DNA of 64,000 nucleotides from Amycolatopsis suaedae (GCF_004214935.1 NZ_SFCC01000008.1:1-64000); one strand, 5' to 3'. Shown: positions 51,153-59,652, counted from the first letter of the stretch. Notes: a model not told the origin generated them from the letters alone. Translations and numbers: made by a program.

Positions 51153-51862
51153 GTACGGCTCCCGCGACGCCGGTAGGAACCGAGCCAGCGCAGCGCGGCG
51201 AACGTGCCGACGACCGCCGCGACCCCGAGCAGCAGGCCGAACACGACGGTCACGCCGCCGACGGAGTTGCCCTCCGACGCCGGGTCGACCGGGTTGGCGG
51301 CGGGGGCGACCAGCAGCGAGGTGGAGCGCACCAGCCCGGTGCTCTCCAGCAGCGTCATGTGCCGCATCACGGCGTTGACCGCCTGCTGGGCGAACGTGCG
51401 CACGATGTCGTTGCGGGTACCCGCCCGCACCTTGGCGCACAGGCTGAACACGGTGCCGTGCGCCGCCCGCGCGAGGTTGGCGTAGGTACGGTCGGCGTCC
51501 TCGCCGGACCTGCCGGAGATGTCGTCCATCCAGCCCTTCTGCTGCGCCGTGGGCTCGTTGGGCAGGCTGACGCCCAGCTGCGCGGCGGCCTTCTGCACCG
51601 CGCCGTCGAGCGCGGCGTGCTCCATGGAGAGGTGCCCGCCGGCCTCGCGCACCTTCTCGTTGCGCGTGCGCTGCGCGATCAACGCGCTGATCGGCCCCTC
51701 CCACAGCCCGGCCAGGCGGACCTTGACCAGCAGGTCCTCGTCGTCGGCGGTCAGGGCATCGCCCTGTGCCGCCGAGGAGCCGGCCCCCAGCGTCATCACC
51801 ATCAGTGCCGCCGTCACCCCACCGGTGGCTGCCCGGAGCAACCGGGCACATCGACTGGACAT
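51149..51862 (-). CDS. DUF4142 membrane-anchored exported protein
   Basis: 237 residues. A signal peptide (AATGGVTAALMVMTLGAGSSA), a helical ferritin-like DUF4142 domain (TADDEDLLVKVRLAGLWEGP to about residue 190, with HLSMEHAALDG), and a C-terminal membrane helix (VTVVFGLLLGVAAVVGTFAAL) followed by an Arg-rich tail. DUF4142 is a four-helix fold of unknown function, often exported. It starts the redox operon and overlaps the next gene by 4 bp. The region upstream holds a perfect CRP-family palindrome. Confidence 0.82.
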   Translation of the reverse strand: MSSRCARLLRAATGGVTAALMVMTLGAGSSAAQGDALTADDEDLLVKVRLAGLWEGPISALIAQRTRNEKVREAGGHLSMEHAALDGAVQKAAAQLGVSLPNEPTAQQKGWMDDISGRSGEDADRTYANLARAAHGTVFSLCAKVRAGTRNDIVRTFAQQAVNAVMRHMTLLESTGLVRSTSLLVAPAANPVDPASEGNSVGGVTVVFGLLLGVAAVVGTFAALRWLGSYRRRGSRT

Positions 51863-52232
51863 CGCACCGCAGCCCTTCGCCAGAGTTCGACTTTCGCAGG
51901 CTCGAAAACGGCCGGTCCCGAGACGGCCGGAGCTTCACGGAGAGGTACGGGGACACGTCGTCTCCGGTTCACGAAACGATCACGACGCTGGTGTGATCTG
52001 GATCACAACTACGGTTCTTGCCGAAGGGTTTTGACAAATCCGCATTCAATACTTGGAACCGGACTACCTACTCCAGTAGGGTAGCGAACGCGAAAAGCCG
52101 CCGGTGGACTCCGGTGATCAAGCGTGCGCGGACAGATCTGCCGCCGCCGCATTCATTCGCTCTTGACGCGTTATCGCGACGCGTACTCGCGCGGCGAACA
52201 CTTTTCTCCGCGCTCTAGGAGGTCGGCGTTCG
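51863..52232. other. Divergent control region between redox operon and ECF sigma gene
   Basis: 370 bp, relatively A/T-rich in the centre. It holds the CRP-family site (51992-52007), TTGACA at 52031-52036, a GGAACC element at 52055-52060 of the type seen in ECF -35 regions, and the small palindrome CTACTCCAGTAG (52069-52080). No -10 can be assigned with confidence on either strand. The sigma gene's ribosome site AGGAGG is at 52217-52222. Confidence 0.6.
51992..52007. promoter_or_regulatory. CRP/Fnr-family binding site
   Basis: TGTGATCTGGATCACA fits the consensus TGTGA-N6-TCACA exactly in both halves, 130 bp upstream of the DUF4142 start and 226 bp upstream of the sigma gene. In actinobacteria cAMP-receptor proteins (Crp, GlxR) bind this motif (established); control of one or both operons here is inferred. 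Confidence 0.7.
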
Positions 52233-52748
52233 ATGGAGATGACCGGTAAGGGTTGGGACGAGGACCTGGCCACGATGCTGTACGGCCAGCTCCGCGGCGT
52301 GCTGTTCACCCATGTCCTGCGGCTGACCAACTACGACCGCCAGTGGACCGAGGACGTCGTCCAGGAGACGCTCATCAGGGCCTGGCAGAACTCGGCGAAC
52401 CTGACCAGGGAACCCGGGATGCTGCGCGGCTGGCTGCTCACCGTCGCCAAGCGGATCGTCATCGACGGCTGGCGCAGCAAGCAGGCCAGACCCAAGGAGG
52501 TCGAGCTGACCAGGCCGGACATCGCCGGGGCGGCCGACGAGACCGACCGCGCGCTCTCGGCGATGGTGCTGGTCGAGGCGGTCGGCAGGCTCGGCCCCGA
52601 CCAGCGCGCGGCCATCTACCAGACCTACGTGCTCGGCCACACGGTGCGCGAGGCGGCGACCATCCTCGGCGTGCCCGAGGGGACGGTCAAGTCGCGGCTG
52701 CACAAGGCGATGCGGCTGATCCGCCGGGCACTACAGGACTGGAACTGA
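52233..52748 (+). CDS. ECF-type RNA polymerase sigma factor
   Basis: 171 residues with the two regions of an extracytoplasmic-function sigma factor: region 2 (FTHVLRLTNYDRQWTEDVVQ through TLIRAWQN, residues about 25-55) binds the -10, and region 4 (YVLGHTVREAATILGVPEGT then VKSRLHKAMRLI, residues about 130-160) binds the -35. It resembles the SigK/SigL group. The next gene, 24 bp downstream, encodes a zinc anti-sigma protein, the usual pairing. It lies divergent to the redox operon, a likely target. The start ATG 52233 follows AGGAGG at an 10-nt distance; the ATG two codons later is also possible. Confidence 0.92.
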   Translation: MEMTGKGWDEDLATMLYGQLRGVLFTHVLRLTNYDRQWTEDVVQETLIRAWQNSANLTREPGMLRGWLLTVAKRIVIDGWRSKQARPKEVELTRPDIAGAADETDRALSAMVLVEAVGRLGPDQRAAIYQTYVLGHTVREAATILGVPEGTVKSRLHKAMRLIRRALQDWN

Positions 52749-52772
52749 CCGGAACGATCATCGGGGCAGATC

Positions 52773-53051
52773 ATGAGAACACCGCACAACGAGGTGGCCG
52801 CATACGTCATCGGGGCACTGGACGACGACGCGGCCACAGAATTCGAGAAACATTTGGCGGCATGTCAAAAATGCCAATGTGAAATAAGAGAACTCGTTCC
52901 GGTGCGCATGGCACTGGAATACGCGGCCGAACTCGGCCTGTTCTCCGCTCCGGACTGGATACCTACCCAGCGGCAGCCCGAGCCGGCTCCGGCGAAGCCG
53001 TCTTGCTACGACCGGCTACGCCGGGCGTTCCTGTTGGTAACGGGGCGATAA
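52773..53051 (+). CDS. Zinc-binding anti-sigma factor without membrane helix
   Basis: 92 residues. The ZAS motif HLAACQKC (H-x3-C-x2-C, near residue 29) with an upstream histidine near residue 5 binds zinc and holds the sigma factor. Redox change or zinc loss can release such complexes, as in RsrA or RslA (established for the family). There is no membrane helix, so it acts in the cytoplasm. The C-terminal half is short and Pro-rich, so this is a minimal form. It sits 24 bp after the sigma gene in the same operon. Confidence 0.85.
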   Translation: MRTPHNEVAAYVIGALDDDAATEFEKHLAACQKCQCEIRELVPVRMALEYAAELGLFSAPDWIPTQRQPEPAPAKPSCYDRLRRAFLLVTGR

Positions 53052-53325
53052 CCGTGCCGAGCGGGTCCCATTCCGTCACCGTCGCCTCCGTCTCGTTCAC
53101 CTGGCTGGCCCAAGTCTTGCGTATGACGGGCCCGTGGTCTCTACGGAGGGCACCGAAGAAAACGATGTGCACCCGCTCGGCCCCCCTTCGGTACCGCTCG
53201 CCGATGTCACTCAGCGTGCTCTGGACAACACTCGTTCGGATGGGGCATCCTCCGGATCCCGTGCCTTGGTTCATGGCCAGGGTTACCGAGAGCGGCATCG
53301 GCAGCCGCGGATCGGAGACTGGGAA

Positions 53326-56157
53326 ATGACAGCCTCGTCGTACGTGGCGGCCCACCCTGTGGCGGTGCGCAGACCCAGGAGCGCCGGCGGCACCGCACCC
53401 CTGTTCGGCCGCGAAGCGGAGCTGGATCTGCTGCGGGTACAGGCGACGCGTGCCGTCGGCGACCGCAGGGCGCAGGTCGTACTGGTCACCGGCGAGTTCG
53501 GCGCCGGGAAGTCCGCACTGCTGGACGCCGCGGCCACGCGTGCGCGCGCGGACGGATTCGCCGTGGTCACCGGAAAGGGCATGCCGCTGGAGACCCGGTT
53601 GCCGGGCGGGCTGGTCAACCAGTTGTCGGACGGGCTGCGGCGGCTGATCGGCGAGCCCGGTCCCGCGCACCCGGCCACCGAACCCGAGGGTGACCAGGAG
53701 TCCGACGCGCTGGCCGCCTTCCACGCGCTGGTCCGCGACGCGGCCGGACGAGGACCGCTGCTGCTGGCCATCGACGACGCCCACCTCGCCGACCCGTGGT
53801 CGCTGCGCTGCCTGGCCTACACCCGCGTGCGCGTGGCGGATCTGCCGATCCTGGCCCTGCTGACGATCAACCGCGGCCAGCCGCCGCACGGCGAAGTGAC
53901 GCTGCCGGACGTCACGGGGTGCGGGCCGCGCACGGTGGACCTGACCGGCCTGCCCGAGTGCGGGGTCGCCGACCTGGTCGCGACCACGACCGGGCACCGC
54001 GACCCGGCGTTCACCGCCGCGTGCCGGGAGATGACCGGCGGCAACCCGTACCTGCTGCGGTCACTGGTCGGCGTGGTCCGCCGCCGGTTCGGCTCACCGG
54101 CGGAGCTAGGCATCGACGAGCTGCGCGAGCTGGGTGACGCGTCGCTGGGTGAGGTTCTGCGGGTCCGGCTGCGGCCACATCCCGGCGCGGCGCGGGTGGC
54201 CAGGGCGGTCGCGGTGCTCGGGCAGGACGCGACGCTCGACGCCATCGCCGAGCTGGCCGGCCTGGACCAGCGCGCCACCCTGCGAGCGGTCGAGACGCTG
54301 GTGCGGCTGCGCATCCTTGCCGACAGCTACCCGCCCGCCTACACCTATCCGTACCTGCGCAACACGATGCTGGCCGACATGTGCGTCGCCGAGCGGGCAG
54401 CCAACCACGCGCACGCCGCCAAGCTGCTGCACGACGCAGGCGTCGCCTGCCGCAGGGTGGCCGGTCACCTGCTCGCGGCGGGGCCGATCCGGCTGCCGTG
54501 GGGGGTCGAGGTGCTGCGGAAAGCCGCGCGCGAGGCCGTTCCCGACGGCAGGGCCGAGTTCGCCAGGCGATGCCTGGCCAGGGCGCTGGACGAGCCGATG
54601 CCGCCGGACCAGGCGCTCGCGGTCCGGCTCGAACTCGGCCACGTCGAGTACGGCATCGACCGGACGGCGGGCAAGGCGCGACTGCGGGAGGCGCTGGGCA
54701 AGGCCGAGGACCCCACCGGCGCGGCCGCCGTCACCGAGGCGATGGTGCTGCGCTCGTGCGGGATCGCCGGAATCCGGCTGGCGTTGTCGGTGGCCATCCA
54801 GGTGGTGGCCCGGCTCGGCGCTGTCGACCACGACCTGGCGCAGGGCCTGCGTTACCTGACCTACCTGGCCGCGGCGGGCGGTGACCCGAGTTCGTCAGGC
54901 TGTGCCGCACGGGTGTACGACGAGCTGTGCGCGGAGGAGCCGGGCGACCCGCGGCTACGCCGGGCGCGGGCGGTGCTGACCGCCGTCGGCCACCTGCGGT
55001 CCGGCGACTCGGCGGGCGAGGCCCTGCGCCGCGTCGCCGAGGCACTCGGCGGCGAGCCGATCCCGGCGATCAGCCTGTCCTACCCGTTCGCGTTGTTCGT
55101 CCCGCTGCTGGCCGACCAGCCCGACCAGGCCGACCGGTTCTGCCAGCAGGTCGGCAGCGACACCGCGCCCCGGGACCACCACCTGCGCAAGGGCACCGCG
55201 TCGTCGATCGCCGAGGGCGCGATCGCGCAGACGCGGGGCGACCTGCCGAAGGCGCGGGCGTTCCTGGAGGCACCGCTGCGCACGTTCGAGGACATGGGCG
55301 CGGTCGCCGAATGCCCGATGGCCACGCTGTGCCTGGCCTGGCTCGTCGAGGTGCTGGTCGACCTGGGCCGTCCCGAGGACGCGGCCGAACTGCTGGAACG
55401 CAACGCGCTGACCGGCGTGCTGCCGGAGGTCTTCCCGCACGCGTTGCTGCTACACGCCAGGGGCAGGCTGCGGCTGGCCGACGGCGACCCGAAGGCGGGA
55501 CTGGCCGACCTGCTGGAATGCGGCAGGCGGCTGCGCGCACGCGGTGTCGTCAACCCGGCGATCCTGGACTGGCGGGGGCACGCGGTGCGTGCCTACCTCG
55601 CACTGGACATGCGCGAACCGGCCGCGAAGCTGGCGAAGGAAGGGCTGCGGGCGGCCCGGCGCTGGGGCACGCCACGGACGGTCGGGCTGGCGCTGCTGGC
55701 CGTCGGACTGTCCACTGAGGACACCCTGGAGGCCGAGCGCGCGCTGGCCGAGGCCGTCGAGGCGCTGGCCGCGTCGCGGGCACGGCAGCACTACGCCGAG
55801 GCCTCGGCCGAGCTGGGCACGCTGCTGCGCAGGCGTGGACGTCCCGAGGACGCCGTCCCGCACCTGCGGCGCGCCGTCGAGCTGGCGGCCCGGTGCGCGG
55901 CCAAGCCGCTGGCCCGCATGGCGGCCGACGAGCTGCGCGCGGCCGAGGGCACGCTGCGGCCCGGCCGCGACACCGTGCACGGACTGACCAAGCAGGAGAC
56001 GCGCATCGCCGGCATGGCCGCGCGCGGCCTGACCAATCGGCAGATCGCCGACGCGCTGCACCTGACCAGGCGCACGGTGGAGCTGCACCTGTCCGGCGCC
56101 TACCGCAAGCTCGGCATCTCCGGCCGCGCCGACCTGAGCACCGCCCTGCTCGACTGA
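53326..56157 (+). CDS. Large LuxR-family (LAL) ATP-binding regulator
   Basis: About 943 residues. An AAA/STAND-type nucleotide-binding domain begins the protein: FGREAELDLLR near residue 25, Walker A TGEFGAGKSALLDA near 55, Walker B LLLAIDDAHLAD near 145. A long helical middle with repeat-like (TPR) character follows to about residue 870. The C-terminal LuxR helix-turn-helix has LTKQETRIAGMAARGLTN and RTVELHLSGAYRKLGIS (residues about 885-940). LAL regulators activate biosynthetic or catabolic genes. GGAG lies eight bases before the ATG at 53326; an upstream GTG at 53134 would add 64 residues. The 274-bp gap before it shows no other gene. The P450 gene downstream may be a target. Confidence 0.88.
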   Translation: MTASSYVAAHPVAVRRPRSAGGTAPLFGREAELDLLRVQATRAVGDRRAQVVLVTGEFGAGKSALLDAAATRARADGFAVVTGKGMPLETRLPGGLVNQLSDGLRRLIGEPGPAHPATEPEGDQESDALAAFHALVRDAAGRGPLLLAIDDAHLADPWSLRCLAYTRVRVADLPILALLTINRGQPPHGEVTLPDVTGCGPRTVDLTGLPECGVADLVATTTGHRDPAFTAACREMTGGNPYLLRSLVGVVRRRFGSPAELGIDELRELGDASLGEVLRVRLRPHPGAARVARAVAVLGQDATLDAIAELAGLDQRATLRAVETLVRLRILADSYPPAYTYPYLRNTMLADMCVAERAANHAHAAKLLHDAGVACRRVAGHLLAAGPIRLPWGVEVLRKAAREAVPDGRAEFARRCLARALDEPMPPDQALAVRLELGHVEYGIDRTAGKARLREALGKAEDPTGAAAVTEAMVLRSCGIAGIRLALSVAIQVVARLGAVDHDLAQGLRYLTYLAAAGGDPSSSGCAARVYDELCAEEPGDPRLRRARAVLTAVGHLRSGDSAGEALRRVAEALGGEPIPAISLSYPFALFVPLLADQPDQADRFCQQVGSDTAPRDHHLRKGTASSIAEGAIAQTRGDLPKARAFLEAPLRTFEDMGAVAECPMATLCLAWLVEVLVDLGRPEDAAELLERNALTGVLPEVFPHALLLHARGRLRLADGDPKAGLADLLECGRRLRARGVVNPAILDWRGHAVRAYLALDMREPAAKLAKEGLRAARRWGTPRTVGLALLAVGLSTEDTLEAERALAEAVEALAASRARQHYAEASAELGTLLRRRGRPEDAVPHLRRAVELAARCAAKPLARMAADELRAAEGTLRPGRDTVHGLTKQETRIAGMAARGLTNRQIADALHLTRRTVELHLSGAYRKLGISGRADLSTALLD

Positions 56158-56173
56158 TACCCACCCAAGCACG

Positions 56174-56483
56174 TGAAGGCCACCTTCAACAGGTGTGACG
56201 TCAGGGCCCCGGCGAAGTCGGGGTGCTGCGCGCCCCCAATGTGGCATTGGGGGAGTTCAAGTTCCCCAATGCCACATTGGGGGAGGTTGCTGGGTCTCTT
56301 TCGTGGTGACGGCTGGGTCTGTTGAGCCGGGTGTGACTGCTGGGGCCGCGACCCCGGGACGGGGAGTTCATGAAGGCCACCTTCATCACATGAGACGACA
56401 GAAACTCGGCCTTCACACCCGCGCAGCCAACGGCACCTCACTTGCGCCGGTCGAACCCGACTTTGCCGTGAAGGTGGCCTTCA
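56174..56483. repeat. TGAAGGCCACCTTCA repeat cluster B
   Basis: TGAAGGCCACCTTCA at 56174-56188 and 56371-56385, and TGAAGGTGGCCTTCA, its exact reverse complement, at 56469-56483. The first is followed by a block (TGACGTCAGGGCCCCGGCG) also found next to cluster A, so both clusters derive from the same larger repeat. Confidence 0.82.
56233..56283. repeat. Nested 20-bp inverted repeat
   Basis: CCCCCAATGTGGCATTGGGG (56233-56252) and its exact reverse complement (56264-56283) flank an 11-bp centre GAGTTCAAGTT. Each arm is itself close to a palindrome (CCCCAATG against CATTGGGG), so a cruciform or a pair of stacked hairpins can form. Confidence 0.85.
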
Positions 56484-56560
56484 CGAGCTTGGGGCACGCG
56501 GCGGCGCGTGGGGAAGCGCCACACCGCCGGATACTTCCGTAATTCATACGCGTCAGCAAC

Positions 56561-56588
56561 TTCACAGAGTTGTGAAAATCGGTAATGT
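56561..56588 (+). promoter_or_regulatory. Promoter with overlapping palindrome for the P450 gene
   Basis: TTCACA-GAGT-TGTGAA (56561-56576) is a 6-bp palindrome; its first arm can serve as -35 (TTCACA) 16 bp before TAATGT (56583-56588), a good -10. The P450 start is 40 bp further on. A repressor or activator binding the palindrome could control the promoter. Confidence 0.5.
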
Positions 56589-56627
56589 GGAACTCGCGTC
56601 CCTCACTTCCTCACGAAGGAGTCCGAG

Positions 56628-57833
56628 TTGACCGAGACCACCACGCCCGTCTTCGACGGCCTTCCCATCGAGCGCGAGCGGCCACTCGACCCGCCCGACG
56701 CGATCACCCAGGTCCGCGAGGATCAGCCGGTCGCCCGGCTGCGCTTCCCCGACGGGCACCTCGGCTGGCTCGTCACCGGGTACGCGGAGACACGGCAGAT
56801 CATGGGCGACCCGCGGTTCAGCTCCAACGGTCACCTGAAGCGGCCGGCCATCCCGACCCCGCGGTTCAAGGAAGGCATGACGCGGGAGCTGCCGCCGGGG
56901 ATGTTCCTGCACATGGACCCGCCGGACCACACCCGCCTGCGCAAGCAGCTCACCGGCCAGTTCACCGTCCGCCGGATGAAGCAGCTCGCACCGCGCATCG
57001 AACAGATCGCGAACGACCACGCCCAGGCCATGCTCCGCAACGGCCCGCCGGCGGACCTGGTGCGGGACTTCGCGCTGCCGATCCCGTCGCTGGTGATCTG
57101 CGAGCTGCTCGGCGTCCCGTACGCCGACCGCGAACGGTTCCAGCGCGACTCGGCCAGGATGCTCAAGCTGGACACCGGCGCCGAGGAAGCCGCCGCGTCG
57201 ATCGCCTCGGTGTACGGGTTCCTCGCCGAACTGGTGCAGCGCAAGAAGTCCGAGCCCGCCGACGACCTGCTCAGCGGGCTCATCGAAGCGGGCGTGCTGG
57301 ACGACGGTGAGCTGGCCGGGGTGGGTTTCCTGCTGCTGATCGCCGGTCACGAGACGACGGCCAACATGCTCTCGCTGGGCACCTACACGCTGCTGCGCAA
57401 CCCGGAGCAGCTGGCGAAGCTGCGTGCCGACGAGTCACTGATGGACGGCGCGGTCGAGGAACTGCTGCGGTACCTCACCATCGTCCACCTCGGCACCCAG
57501 CGCATCCCGACCGAGGACGTCGAGATCGGCGGCGTGCGGATCAAGGCGGGCGAGGTCACCGTGCTGCACCTGCAGGGCGCCAACCGCGATCCGGAACGCT
57601 TCGGCACCGCCGACGAGCTGCGGGTCGACCGGGGAGCCTCCGGGCACCTGGCGTTCGGCCACGGGATCCACCAGTGCCTCGGCCAGCAGCTGGCCCGCAT
57701 CGAGATGCGCATCGGCTACACGACCCTGCTGCGGACGTTCCCGGACCTGCGGCTGGCCGTTCCCGCCGAAGAGGTCAAGCTCCGCACCGACATGGCCATC
57801 TACGGCGCACACGAGCTGCCGGTGACCTGGTGA
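56628..57833 (+). CDS. Cytochrome P450 (CYP105-like)
   Basis: Haem monooxygenase of 401 residues, soluble as usual for bacteria. I-helix AGHETTAN near residue 240 (oxygen activation), K-helix EELLR near residue 280 (ExxR), and the haem loop FGHGIHQCLGQQLAR with the cysteine ligand near residue 350. Its overall form resembles the CYP105/107 type of actinomycetes, acting on drugs, steroids, fatty acids or natural products; the substrate is not readable. A TTG at 56628 with AAGGAG seven bases upstream is used. No ferredoxin gene is adjacent. It converges with the RNase H gene. Confidence 0.92.
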   Translation: MTETTTPVFDGLPIERERPLDPPDAITQVREDQPVARLRFPDGHLGWLVTGYAETRQIMGDPRFSSNGHLKRPAIPTPRFKEGMTRELPPGMFLHMDPPDHTRLRKQLTGQFTVRRMKQLAPRIEQIANDHAQAMLRNGPPADLVRDFALPIPSLVICELLGVPYADRERFQRDSARMLKLDTGAEEAAASIASVYGFLAELVQRKKSEPADDLLSGLIEAGVLDDGELAGVGFLLLIAGHETTANMLSLGTYTLLRNPEQLAKLRADESLMDGAVEELLRYLTIVHLGTQRIPTEDVEIGGVRIKAGEVTVLHLQGANRDPERFGTADELRVDRGASGHLAFGHGIHQCLGQQLARIEMRIGYTTLLRTFPDLRLAVPAEEVKLRTDMAIYGAHELPVTW

Positions 57834-57850
57834 GCTGACGCCGGGCCCGG

Positions 57851-58918
57851 CTACGCCAGGTGGGAGATGTCGTTCACCAGGCGCACCGAGGCGTTGCCGT
57901 CGGGGTAGAACTCCACGATCGACAGCGACGCCAGATCCAGGTGCAGCCGGAACAGCAGGCTGGGCCCGGCGTCCAGCGCCAGCCGCAACAGCGACTTGAT
58001 CGGCGTGACGTGGCTGACGACCACCACCGTCCGCTCGCCGAACCGCTCGACCAGCTCGTCGCGCACCCCGCGCACCCTGCGGTGCACCACGTCGAAGCTC
58101 TCCCCGCCGGGCGGGGCGACGGACGGGTCGGCCAGCCAGGACGCGTGCAGGCCCGGGTCGCGCTCGGCGGCCTCGCCGAACGTCAGCCCCTCCCACTCGC
58201 CGAAGTCGGTCTCGATCAGCCCGGGCAGCGTCTCCGGACGCCCGCCCAGGGCGTCGGCGACGGCCTGCGCGGTCTGCCGGGTGCGGGTCAGCGGCGAGCA
58301 CACGATCGGCGCCCCGGCCAGGCCGTCCATGCCGGCGATCCGCTTCGCGGCGGCGGCCACCTGGGTCAGGCCGTGCTCGGTGAGCGGCACGTCGCCACGG
58401 CCGGAGTACCGGCGGTCCACCGACATCTCCGTCTGCCCGTGCCGCAGCAGCAACAGCTTCGTCGGCGTGCCGCGCGCGCCCGTCCAGCCGGCGGGTGAAC
58501 TGCGTTCCTGCACGCGAGGCGCACCGTCCATGGCCTCGTTGGCCAGCCGGTCGGCGTGGGCGTTGGACGCCCTCGGGATCCACTCGTAACGCACGGCGTC
58601 GAACCCGGCCGCCAGTTCACGGGCCCGCTCGGCCAGCGGCTTGAGCGCCTCGTGCTTGATCTTCCACCGGCCGGACATCTGCTCGACGACCAGCTTCGAG
58701 TCCATCCGGACGTCCACAGTGGACGCACCGAGTTCCGCGGCCGCCCGCAGCCCGGCGATCAGGCCGGAGTACTCGGCGACGTTGTTGGTCGTGACGCCGA
58801 GCGCCTCGGCGACCTCCGCCAGCACCTCGCCGGTACCGGCGTCGAACACGACCGCGCCGAAACCGGCGGGACCGGGATTTCCCCGGGAGCCGCCGTCGGC
58901 CTCGACTCGTACCCTCAC
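57851..58918 (-). CDS. Bifunctional RNase HI / histidine phosphatase
   Basis: 355 residues, two enzymes in one. The N-terminal RNase HI domain (1 to about 130) keeps the acidic residues: VEADGGSRGNPGPAG, NNVAEYSGLIAGL, DVRMDSKLVVEQM and SNAHADRLANEAM. The C-terminal histidine-acid phosphatase domain begins LLLRHGQTEMSVDRRYSGRG and has its second histidine in VVVVSHVTPIK. The same fusion is Rv2228c in M. tuberculosis, next to the same neighbours; its phosphatase part can act in cobalamin synthesis (alpha-ribazole phosphatase). GTG 58918 overlaps the previous stop by 4 bp. Confidence 0.93.
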   Translation of the reverse strand: MRVRVEADGGSRGNPGPAGFGAVVFDAGTGEVLAEVAEALGVTTNNVAEYSGLIAGLRAAAELGASTVDVRMDSKLVVEQMSGRWKIKHEALKPLAERARELAAGFDAVRYEWIPRASNAHADRLANEAMDGAPRVQERSSPAGWTGARGTPTKLLLLRHGQTEMSVDRRYSGRGDVPLTEHGLTQVAAAAKRIAGMDGLAGAPIVCSPLTRTRQTAQAVADALGGRPETLPGLIETDFGEWEGLTFGEAAERDPGLHASWLADPSVAPPGGESFDVVHRRVRGVRDELVERFGERTVVVVSHVTPIKSLLRLALDAGPSLLFRLHLDLASLSIVEFYPDGNASVRLVNDISHLA

Positions 58919-59652
58919 AGGCCGGACTCCATCGTCCGCACCAGGATCGCGCCGCAGTTCTCGCAGCGCATCACCGCGTCCTCGGGCGCCGCCTTGATCT
59001 CGGCGATCGCGTTGCGGTCGATGTCGAGCTGGCAGGCACCGCACCGGCGGGCCCGCAGCAGCGCGGCGCCGATCCCCTTCTGCGCCCGCACCTTCTCGTA
59101 GAGCGCGAGCAGGTCATCGCCGAACCTGGGCAGCAGCGCGGCCCGGTCGGCGTCCCGGCGGGCCTTGCTGGTGTCGATGTCGGTCAGTGCCTCGGCCATC
59201 CGGGACCGGGCGTCGGCCAGCTCCTGCTCGGCCTTGTCGACCTCGGCGCCGGTGCGCTGGGCGTCCAGTTCCAGCGCCTCCCGGCGCTCCATCAGCTCCA
59301 GCAGGTCGTCCTCCAGCGCCGACTGCCGCCGCTGCAGGCTGTTCAGCTCGTGCTCCAGGTCGGTGAGCTGCTTGGCCGACACCGACCCCGACTCCAGCAG
59401 CTTGCGGTCCCGGTCGCCCCTGGCCCGCACCGACTCGACCTCACGTTCCTGCCGGGTGACCTCGCGGTCCAGGTCGGAGACCTGCGTCCGCACCGAGACC
59501 AGCGCGTCCTTCTTGGCGCGCAACGACTTCTCGGTCTCCTCGATCTGCGCCAGCTCAGGCATCGTGCGGCGGCGGTGCTCCAGCCTGGACAGCTCCGCGT
59601 CCACCTTGGCCAGGTCCAGCAACGAACGCTGCACGGACGGATCTGCCTTCAC
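58915..59652 (-). CDS. Coiled-coil zinc-ribbon protein (Rv2229c-like)
   Basis: 245 residues. A long antiparallel coiled coil rich in Glu, Leu and Arg (residues 10-180, for example [20 protein letters not shown]) is followed by a C4 zinc ribbon, [13 protein letters not shown] and [12 protein letters not shown], near residues 200-235. Related proteins bind nucleic acids or FlhF-type regulators; its task is not known. It is between the RNase H and Nif3 genes, as Rv2229c in M. tuberculosis, and overlaps both by 4 bp. The GTG at 59652 with GGAG eight bases upstream is chosen over an earlier ATG. Confidence 0.88.
   Translation of the reverse strand: MKADPSVQRSLLDLAKVDAELSRLEHRRRTMPELAQIEETEKSLRAKKDALVSVRTQVSDLDREVTRQEREVESVRARGDRDRKLLESGSVSAKQLTDLEHELNSLQRRQSALEDDLLELMERREALELDAQRTGAEVDKAEQELADARSRMAEALTDIDTSKARRDADRAALLPRFGDDLLALYEKVRAQKGIGAALLRARRCGACQLDIDRNAIAEIKAAPEDAVMRCENCGAILVRTMESGL

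Larger units (their letters stand above)
56158..56560. other. Repeat-rich region between LAL gene and P450 gene
   Basis: About 400 bp with no gene seen. It contains three TGAAGGCCACCTTCA-type palindromes (56174-56188, 56371-56385, and the complement form at 56469-56483) and a 51-bp double palindrome (56233-56283). Part of it (GACGTCAGGGCCCCGGC and flanks near 56198) also occurs near 39567. Confidence 0.7.

Noticed and set aside
53134-53325. 64-residue extension of the LAL regulator from GTG 53134
   Set aside because: No ribosome site and unusual composition; ATG 53326 has GGAG at a good distance and starts near the AAA domain. Kept as an alternative only.
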